Shown here: positions 8,278-19,768 of the stretch, in pieces
Layout: every line of letters begins with the position of its first letter
Numbering within the stretch: position 1 is the first letter of the stretch
Assembly (NCBI GenBank): GCA_025808415.1
Contig: CP075525.1
Span: 2,837,501 to 2,901,500 of the forward strand
Reading direction: 5' to 3'
DNA: 64,000 nt
From: Cyclobacteriaceae bacterium
GTDB lineage: Bacteria; Bacteroidota; Bacteroidia; Cytophagales; Cyclobacteriaceae
Program-made: the position numbers and the translations under genes
Notes under the pieces: generated by a model
Told to the model about the DNA's origin: nothing
The model's database searches: none
Seen by the model: the letters and a program-made list of their open reading frames with translations, nothing else

Positions 8278-9831
8278 TTATGGTATATCCCAAAACACCC
8301 GCGAAATCAAATTATCACCACCTATTGCAGTTGATGCTTGCAGATAGTTTTGGGGATTAGTAGAAGCTTCGCGCTCAGGATATCCCATTCTTCTCACAAA
8401 TCCACCGTTAAGGTCGTTATTATAAAGATTAGGGCTTAAAGTTGGAAAGCCGGACCTCCTGAAGTTAGCAAATGCCTCCGTACCATTTCTAAGGTTTACA
8501 ACCCAATATTGAGTGTTAATTAACTTCAACGCATCTGTTGCGTTGAATGCTACCCCTGTTTCAGCCAGGTAGGCATCAACATCCGAAGTAGGAATGGCGG
8601 TCGTTCCCGGATAAAGAGTATACACTTGCATATCAGCCCTGATTGCGTTTTCGTAAAAGGTCTGGGCTGAACCTGCTGTCCAACCTCTATGTGCAGCTTC
8701 GGCCAACAACAAGGAAGTTTGTGCATACGTCACCCAAAAATCAGGGGCAGCAGGAGATGCTATTTTCCAAATGTTCATTTGAGAATAGTTAAGCCCGGTT
8801 CCTCTTACGCCCCTGTAACCTAAGCCCACATTTGCAAGATCGGTATTGAGAACTCCTATGGGCACACCAAACATGTTAGCCAAATCAGTATCAGGATTAG
8901 GATCACTGTCCACAGCACCTGGATTAGCAAAATTTGCCAGGATAAACTTGGCCCGGGGATCGTTGGTTGATTTCATTTGATCAACAAAAGGCTCGGCTGC
9001 GTAGTAAAAATGGGAGAAGTTTCGCAGGTTATTATTTTGAGCGTGTACAAATGAGGCGCCATTATACTTAACATAGGCATTATCAGCATTTGATGTCATC
9101 ACTCCACCCGCAACAGCTTCGGCTACGATGGATTGAGCTTTTGTAGGATTAACCTTAGAATACCTCATTCCCAAACGCAACAATAATGAGTTACCTAATT
9201 TCTTCCACTTCGCCACCTGATCAGCGGCTGTAGTGGTTGAATTGGTGCCATTTCTTCCATAGAAAAGGTCGGCAGAAACATAATCGGCAGTGGGGCTAAG
9301 GGCACCCAGTGCATCCTTGATTTCGTTATAGAGGTCATCATAGATGGCTGCATCATTGTCATATTTCGGGTAAAAGATACCATTTGAAACCGCCCTGCCG
9401 GCTTCAAAATAAGGCACGTGGCCATAGGTATCAACTAAACCCATAAAAGCCTGGGCTTTCCATATCCGAATCATGCTCCGTAAGTTAACGCGATCGGTAG
9501 TTTCGCCTAACGTCAATAAAGCCTGAACCAAATTTCTGACCTCTCCGGTGTACGATTGATCCCATTTAGGAATGTTCATAAGATCCACCCGCGCATTAAA
9601 ATTAAATCCTAAAGTAGCACCTTGGTTGTAGGGGTTTACAAAATGCTGAACAATCGTATGTTCACCTTCCCAATTTCCGAGATGGGTGCGCTGTGCACCG
9701 GCAAAAAGAAGAGCCGGATCAATTGCTGTGATGGCGTAACGATTTGTATTTATTTCAACAAAATCTTTATCGCATCCCCATGAAAACAGGAGAACCGCGA
9801 TGAAAAGTATGTAATGCTTTTTCGACTTCAT
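8278..9831 (-). CDS. SusD/RagB-family surface glycan-binding lipoprotein
   Basis: A 517-residue lipoprotein: hydrophobic leader 'KHYILFIAVLLFSWGC' with lipobox Cys at about 20. The fold follows the SusD-like pattern of helical TPR-type repeats: 'KWDQSYTGEVRNLVQALLTLG', 'SMIRIWKAQAFMGLVDTYGHVPYFEA', 'WKKLGNSLLLRLGMRYS', and a C-terminal 'NLRNGTEAFANFRRSGFP' block seen in many SusD homologues. It sits on the outer face of the outer membrane as lid of the SusC channel encoded just upstream (4-nt gap). From the operon, the ligand should be an arabinose-rich xylan or arabinan oligosaccharide. Confidence 0.93.
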   Translation of the reverse strand: MKSKKHYILFIAVLLFSWGCDKDFVEINTNRYAITAIDPALLFAGAQRTHLGNWEGEHTIVQHFVNPYNQGATLGFNFNARVDLMNIPKWDQSYTGEVRNLVQALLTLGETTDRVNLRSMIRIWKAQAFMGLVDTYGHVPYFEAGRAVSNGIFYPKYDNDAAIYDDLYNEIKDALGALSPTADYVSADLFYGRNGTNSTTTAADQVAKWKKLGNSLLLRLGMRYSKVNPTKAQSIVAEAVAGGVMTSNADNAYVKYNGASFVHAQNNNLRNFSHFYYAAEPFVDQMKSTNDPRAKFILANFANPGAVDSDPNPDTDLANMFGVPIGVLNTDLANVGLGYRGVRGTGLNYSQMNIWKIASPAAPDFWVTYAQTSLLLAEAAHRGWTAGSAQTFYENAIRADMQVYTLYPGTTAIPTSDVDAYLAETGVAFNATDALKLINTQYWVVNLRNGTEAFANFRRSGFPTLSPNLYNNDLNGGFVRRMGYPEREASTNPQNYLQASTAIGGDNLISRVFWDIP

Positions 9832-9835
9832 AATA

Positions 9836-12800
9836 TCAGAATTTAATATTTAACGTGAAGTTGTAGTTACGGGTGGTAGGAAGTGCCGAGTTCTCATAAC
9901 CCGCCCTGAAATCTCCGGAAGACTGCATCGATTCAGGATCCAGGCCAGGGAAATTCCGATGAAGGATTGCCACGTTGCGGCACGATGCTGACAATGTCAA
10001 GCCCTTCACAAAATCAAGTGCCGGCACACTGCGTATGGCGCTGGTGAAATTGTAAGCCACGGATATATTTCTCAGCTTAACAAAATCAGACTTGAATGTA
10101 AAGGGATCTCCGATCTGAAGGTTTCTGTAATCGGCATAGAATGCCTGAAGATTAGGAAAAGGAGTAGTGTTGGGTTGCCCGGCATTGGGGCCACTTGCAT
10201 ACACACCAGGTACGAGTACCCCAGTCTCACCTTGACGCCTGCCTTCCAGCGACATTACAGAGTGTCCTTGCCTTAACATGTTCAAGTGTGTTGAAGACAA
10301 TACTGTACCTCCGATTTTATAATCAATGAACACCCCCACAGTCAAGTTCTTATACGTAAACGTGTTGTTCCAACCACCTGTATGTTTAGGTATGGAGCTA
10401 CCTACCGGAAGAAAACCATCCGTTAGTTCTGCACCGGGCGTTTGGTTGTTGGTTGCGAGCAATCGGCCATCCGGAGCAACCAAAATCTGGCCTTGATCAT
10501 TTCTTCTATAGCTCCGTACATACATCTGGTTCATGGCCATACCTTCCGTGTACCTTAATTGGCCTAAAAACTCGTTACCGGTTTGGTTAAAGTAAACGAC
10601 AACCATAGTTCCGCTTTCATTACCTACATCAAGCACTTTTGTTTTTAGAAAGGCATTATTCCAGGAGGTTGTCCACTTGAAATTACCGGTTTGAAAAGGT
10701 GTTACTTCAATATACGTTTCCAACCCGCTGTTCTTTAGTGAACCTTCATTCCGCCTGGTGTCATTATATCCTGAAGCATTGGAAACAAGAACATCCAATA
10801 TCTGGTCTGTTGTAACTTTATCGTATGCTGCAATATCCAGGTGCACCTTGTTAAACAAACGCATCTCCAAACCAATCTCTTTTTCTGTTACAATAAAGGG
10901 TTGAATTAGCGGGTTAGGAGCTCTGTTACCATTAACACCCGCTAATGTCTGACCATTAAATTGATTTGCATTGATGGCATACATCAATATGCCTTCATAA
11001 GGGCTAACACCTGTATCGCGCCCTGCCTTGGCCCAGGAAGATCTAAGTTTACCATAGTTTAACCATCCAAGGTCGGGCAACAACTCAGAGAAAATAAAAC
11101 TACCGGATACTGAAGGATAGAAAATATTGTTATTGGATGGATTTAGTGTTGAGAACCAGTCTTTCCTGCCTGTGAAATTCAGGTACAACATTCCGTTATA
11201 ACCAAACTCAGCCCAACCATAAAGTGAATTAACCCGAAACTGGCGGTAGTCAAAGGCCGGAGCCCGTACTGTACCATTTGCAACCGAGTAAAGATTGGGC
11301 ACTGTAAAGTTGCTCACGGTTTGATCATTTGACTGATCCTGTACCCTCCAGGTATTTCCACCAAAACTTGCATCAACCGAGAATTTTCCAAATTCTTTAC
11401 TGCCACCAACCAGAAAGTCAGCATTTACATCCAGTGATTCACCTTGTCGAATATTATAATTACCGCGGTAAGTACCATCGCCATTAAAAAGTGTGGTAGC
11501 ACCCTGTCCATTCAATTCATTCCACTCGACAAAACTCGAACCACGATTGAAGTTATACCTGCCCTGCACATACAACCAGTCAGTGAAATCATACCGTAAT
11601 GTAGTTGTTCCCATTAACCGGTTTCTGTTATCATTAAAGTACTGTCCCTTTTGTATCTGGTAGTAAGGGTTATTGATTGTGCCCAAAAATCCATTGGTCT
11701 GAAATTCTGCACCGGAAACAGGGTTAACAGCACTTTCCCTGAATGCCTCCAATGGGGTTGAGATAGCTACGCGTGTGAAGAAGTTTACCGCTCCATTACC
11801 TTGTGTTCCAATCTGCGGAGGGTTTATATTTTCCTCTTCACTATAGTTGATATTTAATTGCAGTTTAAGTTTCTCCGTGATGTTATGATTAATACCTGTA
11901 TTGAAGATTCTCTTTATGTAATCATTGTTTGGAACAATTCCCTTGGAGTCAGTATTAGAGAACGAAACCCTGAAACTTCCATTCGAACCACCTCCAGAAA
12001 GTGCAACCGTATTCGTCCAGTTTGTTCCTGTTCGCAAAAAGTCGAATAGCCGGTTAGGATATGCAGAGTAAGGCCTCATTACTCCATCAAAATTGATTGT
12101 CGGAACCCCATCAAGCCTTTCACCAAAGCCAAACTGTCCATTTCCCTGGGCCTGTCCCTGCGTGGCGGGCCTTACCCCTCCTGTTCCAAGGCCGTATTCT
12201 GTCTGTGTGATCTCATCCAGAAAATTCAGTGCATGAAAGGTTGTAAAACTGGATGTAACATCAACGCCCATTCCTCTCTCCTTTTGACCTGATTTAGTGG
12301 TAATAATTATTGCACCGTTGGCTGCTCGTTGACCATAAAGAGCTGCGGCCGTTGCCCCTTTGAGAACGGTCATACTTTCAATGTCATCCGGATTGATAAC
12401 CTGCAAATTATCGCCACGGTCTCGTTGATTAACTTGTCCGTTTCCATTCGTGCCACGTGCTTCCTGCTCTAAGGGTAAACCATTTACTACAATGAGTGGG
12501 GCGTTATTCGTTCCCGCAAAACCAGATTGTCCACGTAACCGTATTTGCATACTGGAACCAGCACCGGCTGCAGGAGGTGTAATGTTTAATCCTGCAACTT
12601 TTCCAACGAGCGATTCCATTACGTTGGTAGTCCTGTTTGTAATCAATTCATCGGTTTTAACCGATGAAGCTGAGTAGCCCAGTTTTTTTGCATCTTTCTT
12701 TACACCTAATGCTGTTACTAAAACCTCTTCCAACTGCCTCACATCCGGGTTCATGGTTACATTTATTACGGTACGACTACCCACCGTAATTTCCTGCACC

Positions 12801-13108
12801 TGGTAACCTACAAAGGTGAAAACAAGTATGCTGTTTGCATCCGGAACATCAATAGTGTACCGGCCATTGGTGTCGGTGTTGGTACCGGTGGCCGTTCCCT
12901 TTACAATGATGTTGACACCCGGGAAAGGCATTCCGTTTTCATCAGTAACCTGGCCACTGACATTGATAGCGAGGTGATTGGTCGCCAGAACCTCGTTTGA
13001 TTTTGGATCTGTGATGCGGGAAGGTGATGGGTTGTGCCGGTACTCACCAGCCATAGCAGCACCCTGCAGCAGCAAAATCATTCCACACAGTAGATAGTAA
13101 TGCTTCAT
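9836..13108 (-). CDS. SusC/RagA-family TonB-dependent outer-membrane transporter
   Basis: The ATG at 13108 is preferred because the signal peptide 'MKHYYLLCGMILLLQGAAMAG' begins there; the frame also has an ATG at 13138. The 1090-residue product has a CarboxypepD_reg-like domain ('VSGQVTDENGMPFPGVNIIVKG', about 50-130), a TonB box region ('LEEVLVTALGVKKDAKKLGYS'), the plug with 'MESLVGKVAGLNI' and 'IRLRGQSGFAGTNNAPLIVV', then a C-terminal beta-barrel ending in 'YNFTLNIKF'. It imports oligosaccharides in partnership with the SusD-like protein. About 220 nt separate it from the kinase gene upstream, enough for its own promoter; no textbook TAnnTTTG box could be fixed there, though A/T-rich CG-centred imperfect palindromes occur around 13160-13200. 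Confidence 0.95.
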   Translation of the reverse strand: MKHYYLLCGMILLLQGAAMAGEYRHNPSPSRITDPKSNEVLATNHLAINVSGQVTDENGMPFPGVNIIVKGTATGTNTDTNGRYTIDVPDANSILVFTFVGYQVQEITVGSRTVINVTMNPDVRQLEEVLVTALGVKKDAKKLGYSASSVKTDELITNRTTNVMESLVGKVAGLNITPPAAGAGSSMQIRLRGQSGFAGTNNAPLIVVNGLPLEQEARGTNGNGQVNQRDRGDNLQVINPDDIESMTVLKGATAAALYGQRAANGAIIITTKSGQKERGMGVDVTSSFTTFHALNFLDEITQTEYGLGTGGVRPATQGQAQGNGQFGFGERLDGVPTINFDGVMRPYSAYPNRLFDFLRTGTNWTNTVALSGGGSNGSFRVSFSNTDSKGIVPNNDYIKRIFNTGINHNITEKLKLQLNINYSEEENINPPQIGTQGNGAVNFFTRVAISTPLEAFRESAVNPVSGAEFQTNGFLGTINNPYYQIQKGQYFNDNRNRLMGTTTLRYDFTDWLYVQGRYNFNRGSSFVEWNELNGQGATTLFNGDGTYRGNYNIRQGESLDVNADFLVGGSKEFGKFSVDASFGGNTWRVQDQSNDQTVSNFTVPNLYSVANGTVRAPAFDYRQFRVNSLYGWAEFGYNGMLYLNFTGRKDWFSTLNPSNNNIFYPSVSGSFIFSELLPDLGWLNYGKLRSSWAKAGRDTGVSPYEGILMYAINANQFNGQTLAGVNGNRAPNPLIQPFIVTEKEIGLEMRLFNKVHLDIAAYDKVTTDQILDVLVSNASGYNDTRRNEGSLKNSGLETYIEVTPFQTGNFKWTTSWNNAFLKTKVLDVGNESGTMVVVYFNQTGNEFLGQLRYTEGMAMNQMYVRSYRRNDQGQILVAPDGRLLATNNQTPGAELTDGFLPVGSSIPKHTGGWNNTFTYKNLTVGVFIDYKIGGTVLSSTHLNMLRQGHSVMSLEGRRQGETGVLVPGVYASGPNAGQPNTTPFPNLQAFYADYRNLQIGDPFTFKSDFVKLRNISVAYNFTSAIRSVPALDFVKGLTLSASCRNVAILHRNFPGLDPESMQSSGDFRAGYENSALPTTRNYNFTLNIKF

Positions 13109-13327
13109 AATTAAGGGGTTTAGGTTAGAGGAGTTCATTTTTAAGTGTCAAAAAGACATTTAAATCGTTTGTTAAAGATTTCAATTGCAAACGTTAACTT
13201 CTTCCAATAAAACCCGCTGAAGAATTTTGAACATGGCACCGCAACTAACCTAAAAGCGCTACGGAAAGGTGATTAAAGCACTTTCCGGCTTGTTACCGGT
13301 TCAGTTGTGAAAAAAGTAAATGATTAA

Positions 13328-14857
13328 TTATTGTTCGTTCTGGTAGTTTGAAATGGCCTCAAACTCATCGTAGAGTTTTGTGCTCAGGCGTTCGAAAATC
13401 GAAAAGTACTTTTCGTAAACTTTATGATTTTGCTTGTGGGGGGTGTATGCATTGGCTAATACAACTGAACGCGCAGCTTCATCGAGGCTTTTAAACAGCC
13501 CTATGTCAGTGGCGTATAGCAAAAATGCTCCCCGTGCAATATTGTCCGGATTTTCACCAACCGATACCGGTTTATTAAAAATATCAGCAATCATTTGCGA
13601 ACAGAATGGTATTGAGGCAAAACTTCCGCTGGCCGTCAGGCTGTTTATATTCCGGTGCTCTTCAAGGGTTTTACCAATGCTGTAGATTTCGTATAGTATT
13701 CCTTCAATGGTTGCCCTTACAAAATGTTGTTTTTCATGCTTTATGTTGATGCCGAAGTAACTACCGCGGGCATTTGGATTCCAGATCGGAGCGCGCTCGC
13801 CTAAAAGATAAGGTAGGAAAAGCAGCCCTTCAGATCCGGCAGCAACTTCCATGGCTTCATGAATCAGGTTTACCATGGTATACTCAATATCAAACGGCCC
13901 TTTGAATACACCAAATTGTTTTGCAAACCATTCAAATATTACCCCGCCATTATTTGTTGGGCCACCGGAAACATAATCCTTCTCAGTCAATAAATAATTG
14001 AAAAAACGCTGTTTGTCATCTTGCAAAACTTTCTTCCCAACGATGCGCACAGCTCCACTATCCTCTACTGTAATCGTTGCTTTTCCTTCTTCCCACACGC
14101 CACCACCAAGGGTTGCCAGGCATCCATCACTTGAGCCTGTTATTATTTTAACATCGGCCGATAACCCTAAGGATTTCTGATACTCTCTTCTGATTTTTCC
14201 GGGAGAATGAAAAACAGGCACCAGGTCGGGCAGCTTATCGGATGTTATACCGGCAAAATCAAGTGACTTGCTTTCCCACGAAAGGTTATGGATATTCATT
14301 AAGCCAGTTGCTGAAGCCAGGCTATAATCAAGCACATAGCCATTTGTAAGTTGTTGGAGTATATAACTCTTAATTGACAAAAACTTATAGGTTTTTTTAA
14401 AACGTTCTTTATCATGCCGGCTTAACCAGGTGATTTTGATAAGTGGAGACATGGGGTGGATGGGTGTTCCAGTTGTATCGTATATCTCATTTCCAAGCTG
14501 GGATTTCCTTAATTCAGCTGCTTCTCTTTTACCCCGGTTATCTGCCCAGGTAATAGCATAACCCAACGGGGCACCATGCTTATCAATGGGTAAAACACTA
14601 TGCATGGACGCACAAAAACAAATGGATATTACCTTGTAATTTCGGGCATGAATTTCCTCGTTAAGCAGGTTTTTCAATACATACAACATCGTAATAAACA
14701 TCTGATCAGGATCTTGTTCACTGTGGTCAGGTTCAGCATGAAAGGTAGGATAGGAACCTTTCATCGAACCGATGACCTTTCCGCCTAAATCAAATGCCAT
14801 TACACGCACAGCATTTGTACCTATCTCAACCGTAATAACACATTCCTTGTTGTTCAT
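13328..14857 (-). CDS. gntK: FGGY-family carbohydrate kinase, gluconokinase-like
   Basis: A 509-residue FGGY kinase. The N-terminal actin-like lobe begins 'VITVEIGTNAVRVMAFD' (phosphate-1 motif) and has 'SAMHS'-like 'CASMHSVLPID', 'ITWADNRG' and 'TGTPIHPMSPLIKITWLS'. The last block is strongly like Bacillus-type gluconokinase, more than xylulokinase or ribulokinase. The C-terminal lobe has 'GSSDGCLATLGGG' and 'ATIEGILYEIYSIG'. It phosphorylates a sugar or aldonic acid in the cytoplasm. Its ATG overlaps the stop of the AraC-type regulator (ATGA, 14854-14857), so the two are translationally coupled. A pentonate or gluconate substrate would link it to the oxidative sugar-acid genes elsewhere in the window, but this is not shown. 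Confidence 0.82.
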   Translation of the reverse strand: MNNKECVITVEIGTNAVRVMAFDLGGKVIGSMKGSYPTFHAEPDHSEQDPDQMFITMLYVLKNLLNEEIHARNYKVISICFCASMHSVLPIDKHGAPLGYAITWADNRGKREAAELRKSQLGNEIYDTTGTPIHPMSPLIKITWLSRHDKERFKKTYKFLSIKSYILQQLTNGYVLDYSLASATGLMNIHNLSWESKSLDFAGITSDKLPDLVPVFHSPGKIRREYQKSLGLSADVKIITGSSDGCLATLGGGVWEEGKATITVEDSGAVRIVGKKVLQDDKQRFFNYLLTEKDYVSGGPTNNGGVIFEWFAKQFGVFKGPFDIEYTMVNLIHEAMEVAAGSEGLLFLPYLLGERAPIWNPNARGSYFGINIKHEKQHFVRATIEGILYEIYSIGKTLEEHRNINSLTASGSFASIPFCSQMIADIFNKPVSVGENPDNIARGAFLLYATDIGLFKSLDEAARSVVLANAYTPHKQNHKVYEKYFSIFERLSTKLYDEFEAISNYQNEQ

Positions 14858-15759
14858 TTGTTTTGTTGATTATTTGAATAGTTCCTTTTCCTGAACTCAC
14901 CCGGGGTATGGCCGGTAAGTTTTTTAAATGTTGTTGAAAAGTGTTGTGATGAATAAAAACCTGTGTCCAGTGCGATGTCGGTAAAATTTACTGTTGGTCG
15001 TTTCAGTAATCGTATAGCCTCAGATATCCTTATGTTGATCAGGTAATGAAGTGGTGTGAACCCTGTATAACGCTTAACTCTTTCTGTAAAGGCTGTTGTG
15101 CCTAACCCTACCAAAGCTGCCATTTCCTCCACCGTCCATTGACGGGCCAGGTTCTGACGCAAGGCTTGCTCAAGTTTCAGAAAAGTTTGAGGGAAATCCC
15201 TGCGCGAACCTGATTGACGGGTAGATTGCCTCGCGATGATAATCAGTAAAGAATCCAACAGATGGTTTACCCGTGTAACATAACCAATTTCCTGGCCAAA
15301 AATCTCAGACCGTATCTCCTGCAGTAAATCGCCTACCTCTTTTATTTTTAGCACGGGTAGATTGTTCAGCAGTAAGATTTTTCCAATAGTATGCTTTTCA
15401 GCATCAGAAAGGTGGCTCCATCTTCCGATAGCCATTCTTCCATCCGGGGATTTTTTTTCCACCATTAATTCCAGAAAAAAATAGGTGCCTATATCCTGAT
15501 GGCCTTTGGCACCCCCCACTTCTTGTCCGGGAAGTACTACCGCTACATCGCCCGGAAAAAGTGAGTAGTACTCCTGGTCAATTGTCCATTCAAATCTTCC
15601 TTCTACAATAAAATATAAATTCAGCGTGGTAGTTTTTTCAGGAATAAATGATTCTAACTGAATGGTATTGTTTTTTCGGAGGCAAAACTCTCTTACATGT
15701 GGAAACAAATCCAGTACATCTGACGTACCTTGACGAAGTATAAACTGGTTTTGTTGCAT
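14854..15759 (-). CDS. AraC/XylS-family transcriptional regulator
   Basis: A 301-residue one-component regulator. The N-terminal half has a cupin-like ligand/dimer domain ('NLYFIVEGRFEWTIDQEYYSLFPGDVAVVLPGQ', about residues 47-80). The C-terminal ~100 residues hold the double helix-turn-helix: 'WTVEEMAALVGLGTTAFTER' for the first and 'NFTDIALDTGFYSSQHFSTT' 'FKKLTGHTPGEFRKR' for the second. No membrane segment, so it differs from hybrid two-component PUL regulators that also carry AraC domains. Lying between the double esterase and the kinase/susCD, it is the likely activator of the PUL in response to a released sugar. A short inverted repeat at 15782-15803 lies just upstream. Confidence 0.9.
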   Translation of the reverse strand: MQQNQFILRQGTSDVLDLFPHVREFCLRKNNTIQLESFIPEKTTTLNLYFIVEGRFEWTIDQEYYSLFPGDVAVVLPGQEVGGAKGHQDIGTYFFLELMVEKKSPDGRMAIGRWSHLSDAEKHTIGKILLLNNLPVLKIKEVGDLLQEIRSEIFGQEIGYVTRVNHLLDSLLIIIARQSTRQSGSRRDFPQTFLKLEQALRQNLARQWTVEEMAALVGLGTTAFTERVKRYTGFTPLHYLINIRISEAIRLLKRPTVNFTDIALDTGFYSSQHFSTTFKKLTGHTPGEFRKRNYSNNQQNK

Positions 15760-15781
15760 GTGTAAATGTTACTGCATACTG

Positions 15782-17780
<1,999 letters not shown>

Positions 17781-17800
17781 CTATAATTTCCAATTAGGCT

Positions 17801-19768
17801 TTAATCATTGACCACTGCCACAAAACCATCATTTCCTTTTAACACAATATTCAGTTCTCCTGTAGCAGACAGGTTCACGAATGTTTCTGCAAATGATGGT
17901 TCGTCACTACTATTGCTTCCGTTTGCTATTAGTCGTGCGGTTCTGTTCTTGAGAAAAGACAAATCAAGTGTGAGTGACTTCTCTGTATTTTCTCCGTTAA
18001 TTCCGGCTACATACCAGCTATCTCCCGCCTTTCTGGCAACCACAAATAACTTTCCCGGATAACCGTCAACAAATTTTACATCCTCCCAGTAGTCGGGTAG
18101 TTCTCTCAAAAAGTCTTTGACGTTATCTGGAACATGCGCCATTCCTTCAGGACTTTCAGCATAATGCTGTATTCCCGATAGGAAGATTACTGAAGTAGCC
18201 AATTCAAAAGCCGCAGTAGTTATACGCCTTATACGGGGAATTTCATACAGGTTCATCGGTGTAAAATCCATCGGATCAAAAGCATTCCTGACAAGCGCTG
18301 ACATTACAGAATGTTCAGGGGCTTTATCCGCAGAATTTTGTCCAAACGTTATCATTTCATAGCCAAACACCGCTTCAACCGTCATCAAGTTGGGATAGGT
18401 ACGGTGCAGGCCTCTGGGTAATGTGGCCCCGTGAAAATTTACGAGCAGATGATTCGCGGCAGCATCTTCGAGGATATCCTGATAATAGTTGATCATAGAT
18501 TGTCCATCGCCTGAGAAGAAGTCTATCTTAACTCCCTTGATACCCATTTCGCGTAAACGACCAAATTCGTTCATCCGGTCTTCATGCGTGAGCAATTTAT
18601 CCTTGGGCGTAAACTTAACTGTGTTCCAGTCACCAGCGGAATTATACCAAAGCAGTAACCCAACATTTTTACTTTTGGCATATTCGGCAAGTATCCTCAC
18701 TGAATCGTAGCCCATTAACTTATCCCACGTTGCATCCAGCAGACAATATTGCCAGTTCATATCAGCTGCGAAGTCAACATATTTTTTTTGAACTTTAAAT
18801 ACCGTTGAATCGTCTTTCTTCAATATCCAACTCCATGATGCCTTTCCGGGCTTTATAAAATCTGTATCCATCTTTAAAGCGGGCAAAGCCAGATCGGTGC
18901 CCAGCGTTGATTCTGCTATTGTTTTCAAATCTCCGATTACGATAATTCTCCAGGGCATTTTCCACGGAAGTGTTGATTCAGGATTCAACGCACCATTGGT
19001 AAACACTTCGGGCGCTTGTGGAAAATTAATCTTGTATTCATGATCAGGTGAATATTGTTGAAGCGCTGTGCCGCAATAAGTTCGGTCTAACGCAGCTTCC
19101 GTAATCAGCATCCACGTGTTATTGTATTTAAACAAAGCAGGATACACCCAGCCATTTTTTGTGGTAGATGGTGTGCCTGTTTCTATCTCCATCATATAAT
19201 GTGCTTCATAGGATGGATTGGTATGCTCCCACCCGGTTTGTGCTTCGGCTTTTGGTTGAAGCCAGGCTCTTGTTCCTTCAAAGAAACGAAAGCTTGTTTC
19301 TTCAGAAATAATTTTTCGTACATCTGACGATGTCTCAGGAAATTCATAACGAAACGCAACACCATCATCGAATACCCGAAAAGTGATGTTCATTTTCTTT
19401 CCGGATGACGATTTTGTTTCAATGATTCTTTCGGTGGCCGTGTATGTGATGCTTTTCTTCTTGGCGGTAAGCATGCTGTAACTGTCGCTCACCACCACGG
19501 GTGAAGAAGCCTTTGTTACTGTCAGATTTGTTGAAAAATCTTCGTCATCTCGAATCAGACCCAACTTCGATTCCCGCAAACCCGATTCACCTTTATACAC
19601 AATACTGTAAACCAGTTTTTCAGAATCGACAGTAACCACAATATTTTTGTCTGGACTGGTAATTGTCAAGTGTTCATCCACTTTCCGGTTACATGCAAAC
19701 ACAACCATTGCCAAAAGAATGAGCACCAGTTTGTATTCCCTTAAAAGTGTACTGATTGCTTTCATCAC
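17801..19768 (-). CDS. Glycoside hydrolase family 97, retaining type (alpha-galactosidase or beta-L-arabinopyranosidase)
   Basis: A 655-residue lipoprotein (leader 'LVLILLAMVVFAC', Cys 26). An N-terminal beta-sandwich (about 30-285) precedes the catalytic barrel (about 295-560) and a C-terminal beta domain. In the barrel, 'GVKIDFFSGD' places an Asp at about 416 and 'MTVEAVFGYE' a Glu at 465/471. This matches the nucleophile Asp and acid/base Glu spacing of the retaining GH97 alpha-galactosidase branch, not the inverting SusB alpha-glucosidase branch. Known retaining members act on alpha-galactosides or beta-L-arabinopyranosides, both found on complex xylans and arabinogalactans. The start overlaps the GH43 stop by 4 nt (ATGA), so the two are coupled. 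Confidence 0.88.
   Translation of the reverse strand: MMKAISTLLREYKLVLILLAMVVFACNRKVDEHLTITSPDKNIVVTVDSEKLVYSIVYKGESGLRESKLGLIRDDEDFSTNLTVTKASSPVVVSDSYSMLTAKKKSITYTATERIIETKSSSGKKMNITFRVFDDGVAFRYEFPETSSDVRKIISEETSFRFFEGTRAWLQPKAEAQTGWEHTNPSYEAHYMMEIETGTPSTTKNGWVYPALFKYNNTWMLITEAALDRTYCGTALQQYSPDHEYKINFPQAPEVFTNGALNPESTLPWKMPWRIIVIGDLKTIAESTLGTDLALPALKMDTDFIKPGKASWSWILKKDDSTVFKVQKKYVDFAADMNWQYCLLDATWDKLMGYDSVRILAEYAKSKNVGLLLWYNSAGDWNTVKFTPKDKLLTHEDRMNEFGRLREMGIKGVKIDFFSGDGQSMINYYQDILEDAAANHLLVNFHGATLPRGLHRTYPNLMTVEAVFGYEMITFGQNSADKAPEHSVMSALVRNAFDPMDFTPMNLYEIPRIRRITTAAFELATSVIFLSGIQHYAESPEGMAHVPDNVKDFLRELPDYWEDVKFVDGYPGKLFVVARKAGDSWYVAGINGENTEKSLTLDLSFLKNRTARLIANGSNSSDEPSFAETFVNLSATGELNIVLKGNDGFVAVVND

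Noticed and set aside
13140..13260. Bacteroidota-type promoter (TAnnTTTG) upstream of susC
   Set aside because: The best candidate on the minus strand, TAACGTTTG, has one base too many between TA and TTTG, and no matching -33 element could be fixed.
13265..13305. Possible terminator after the kinase gene (GGAAAG/CTTTCC and CCGG repeats)
   Set aside because: Stem short and bulged, with no U-run at the right place.
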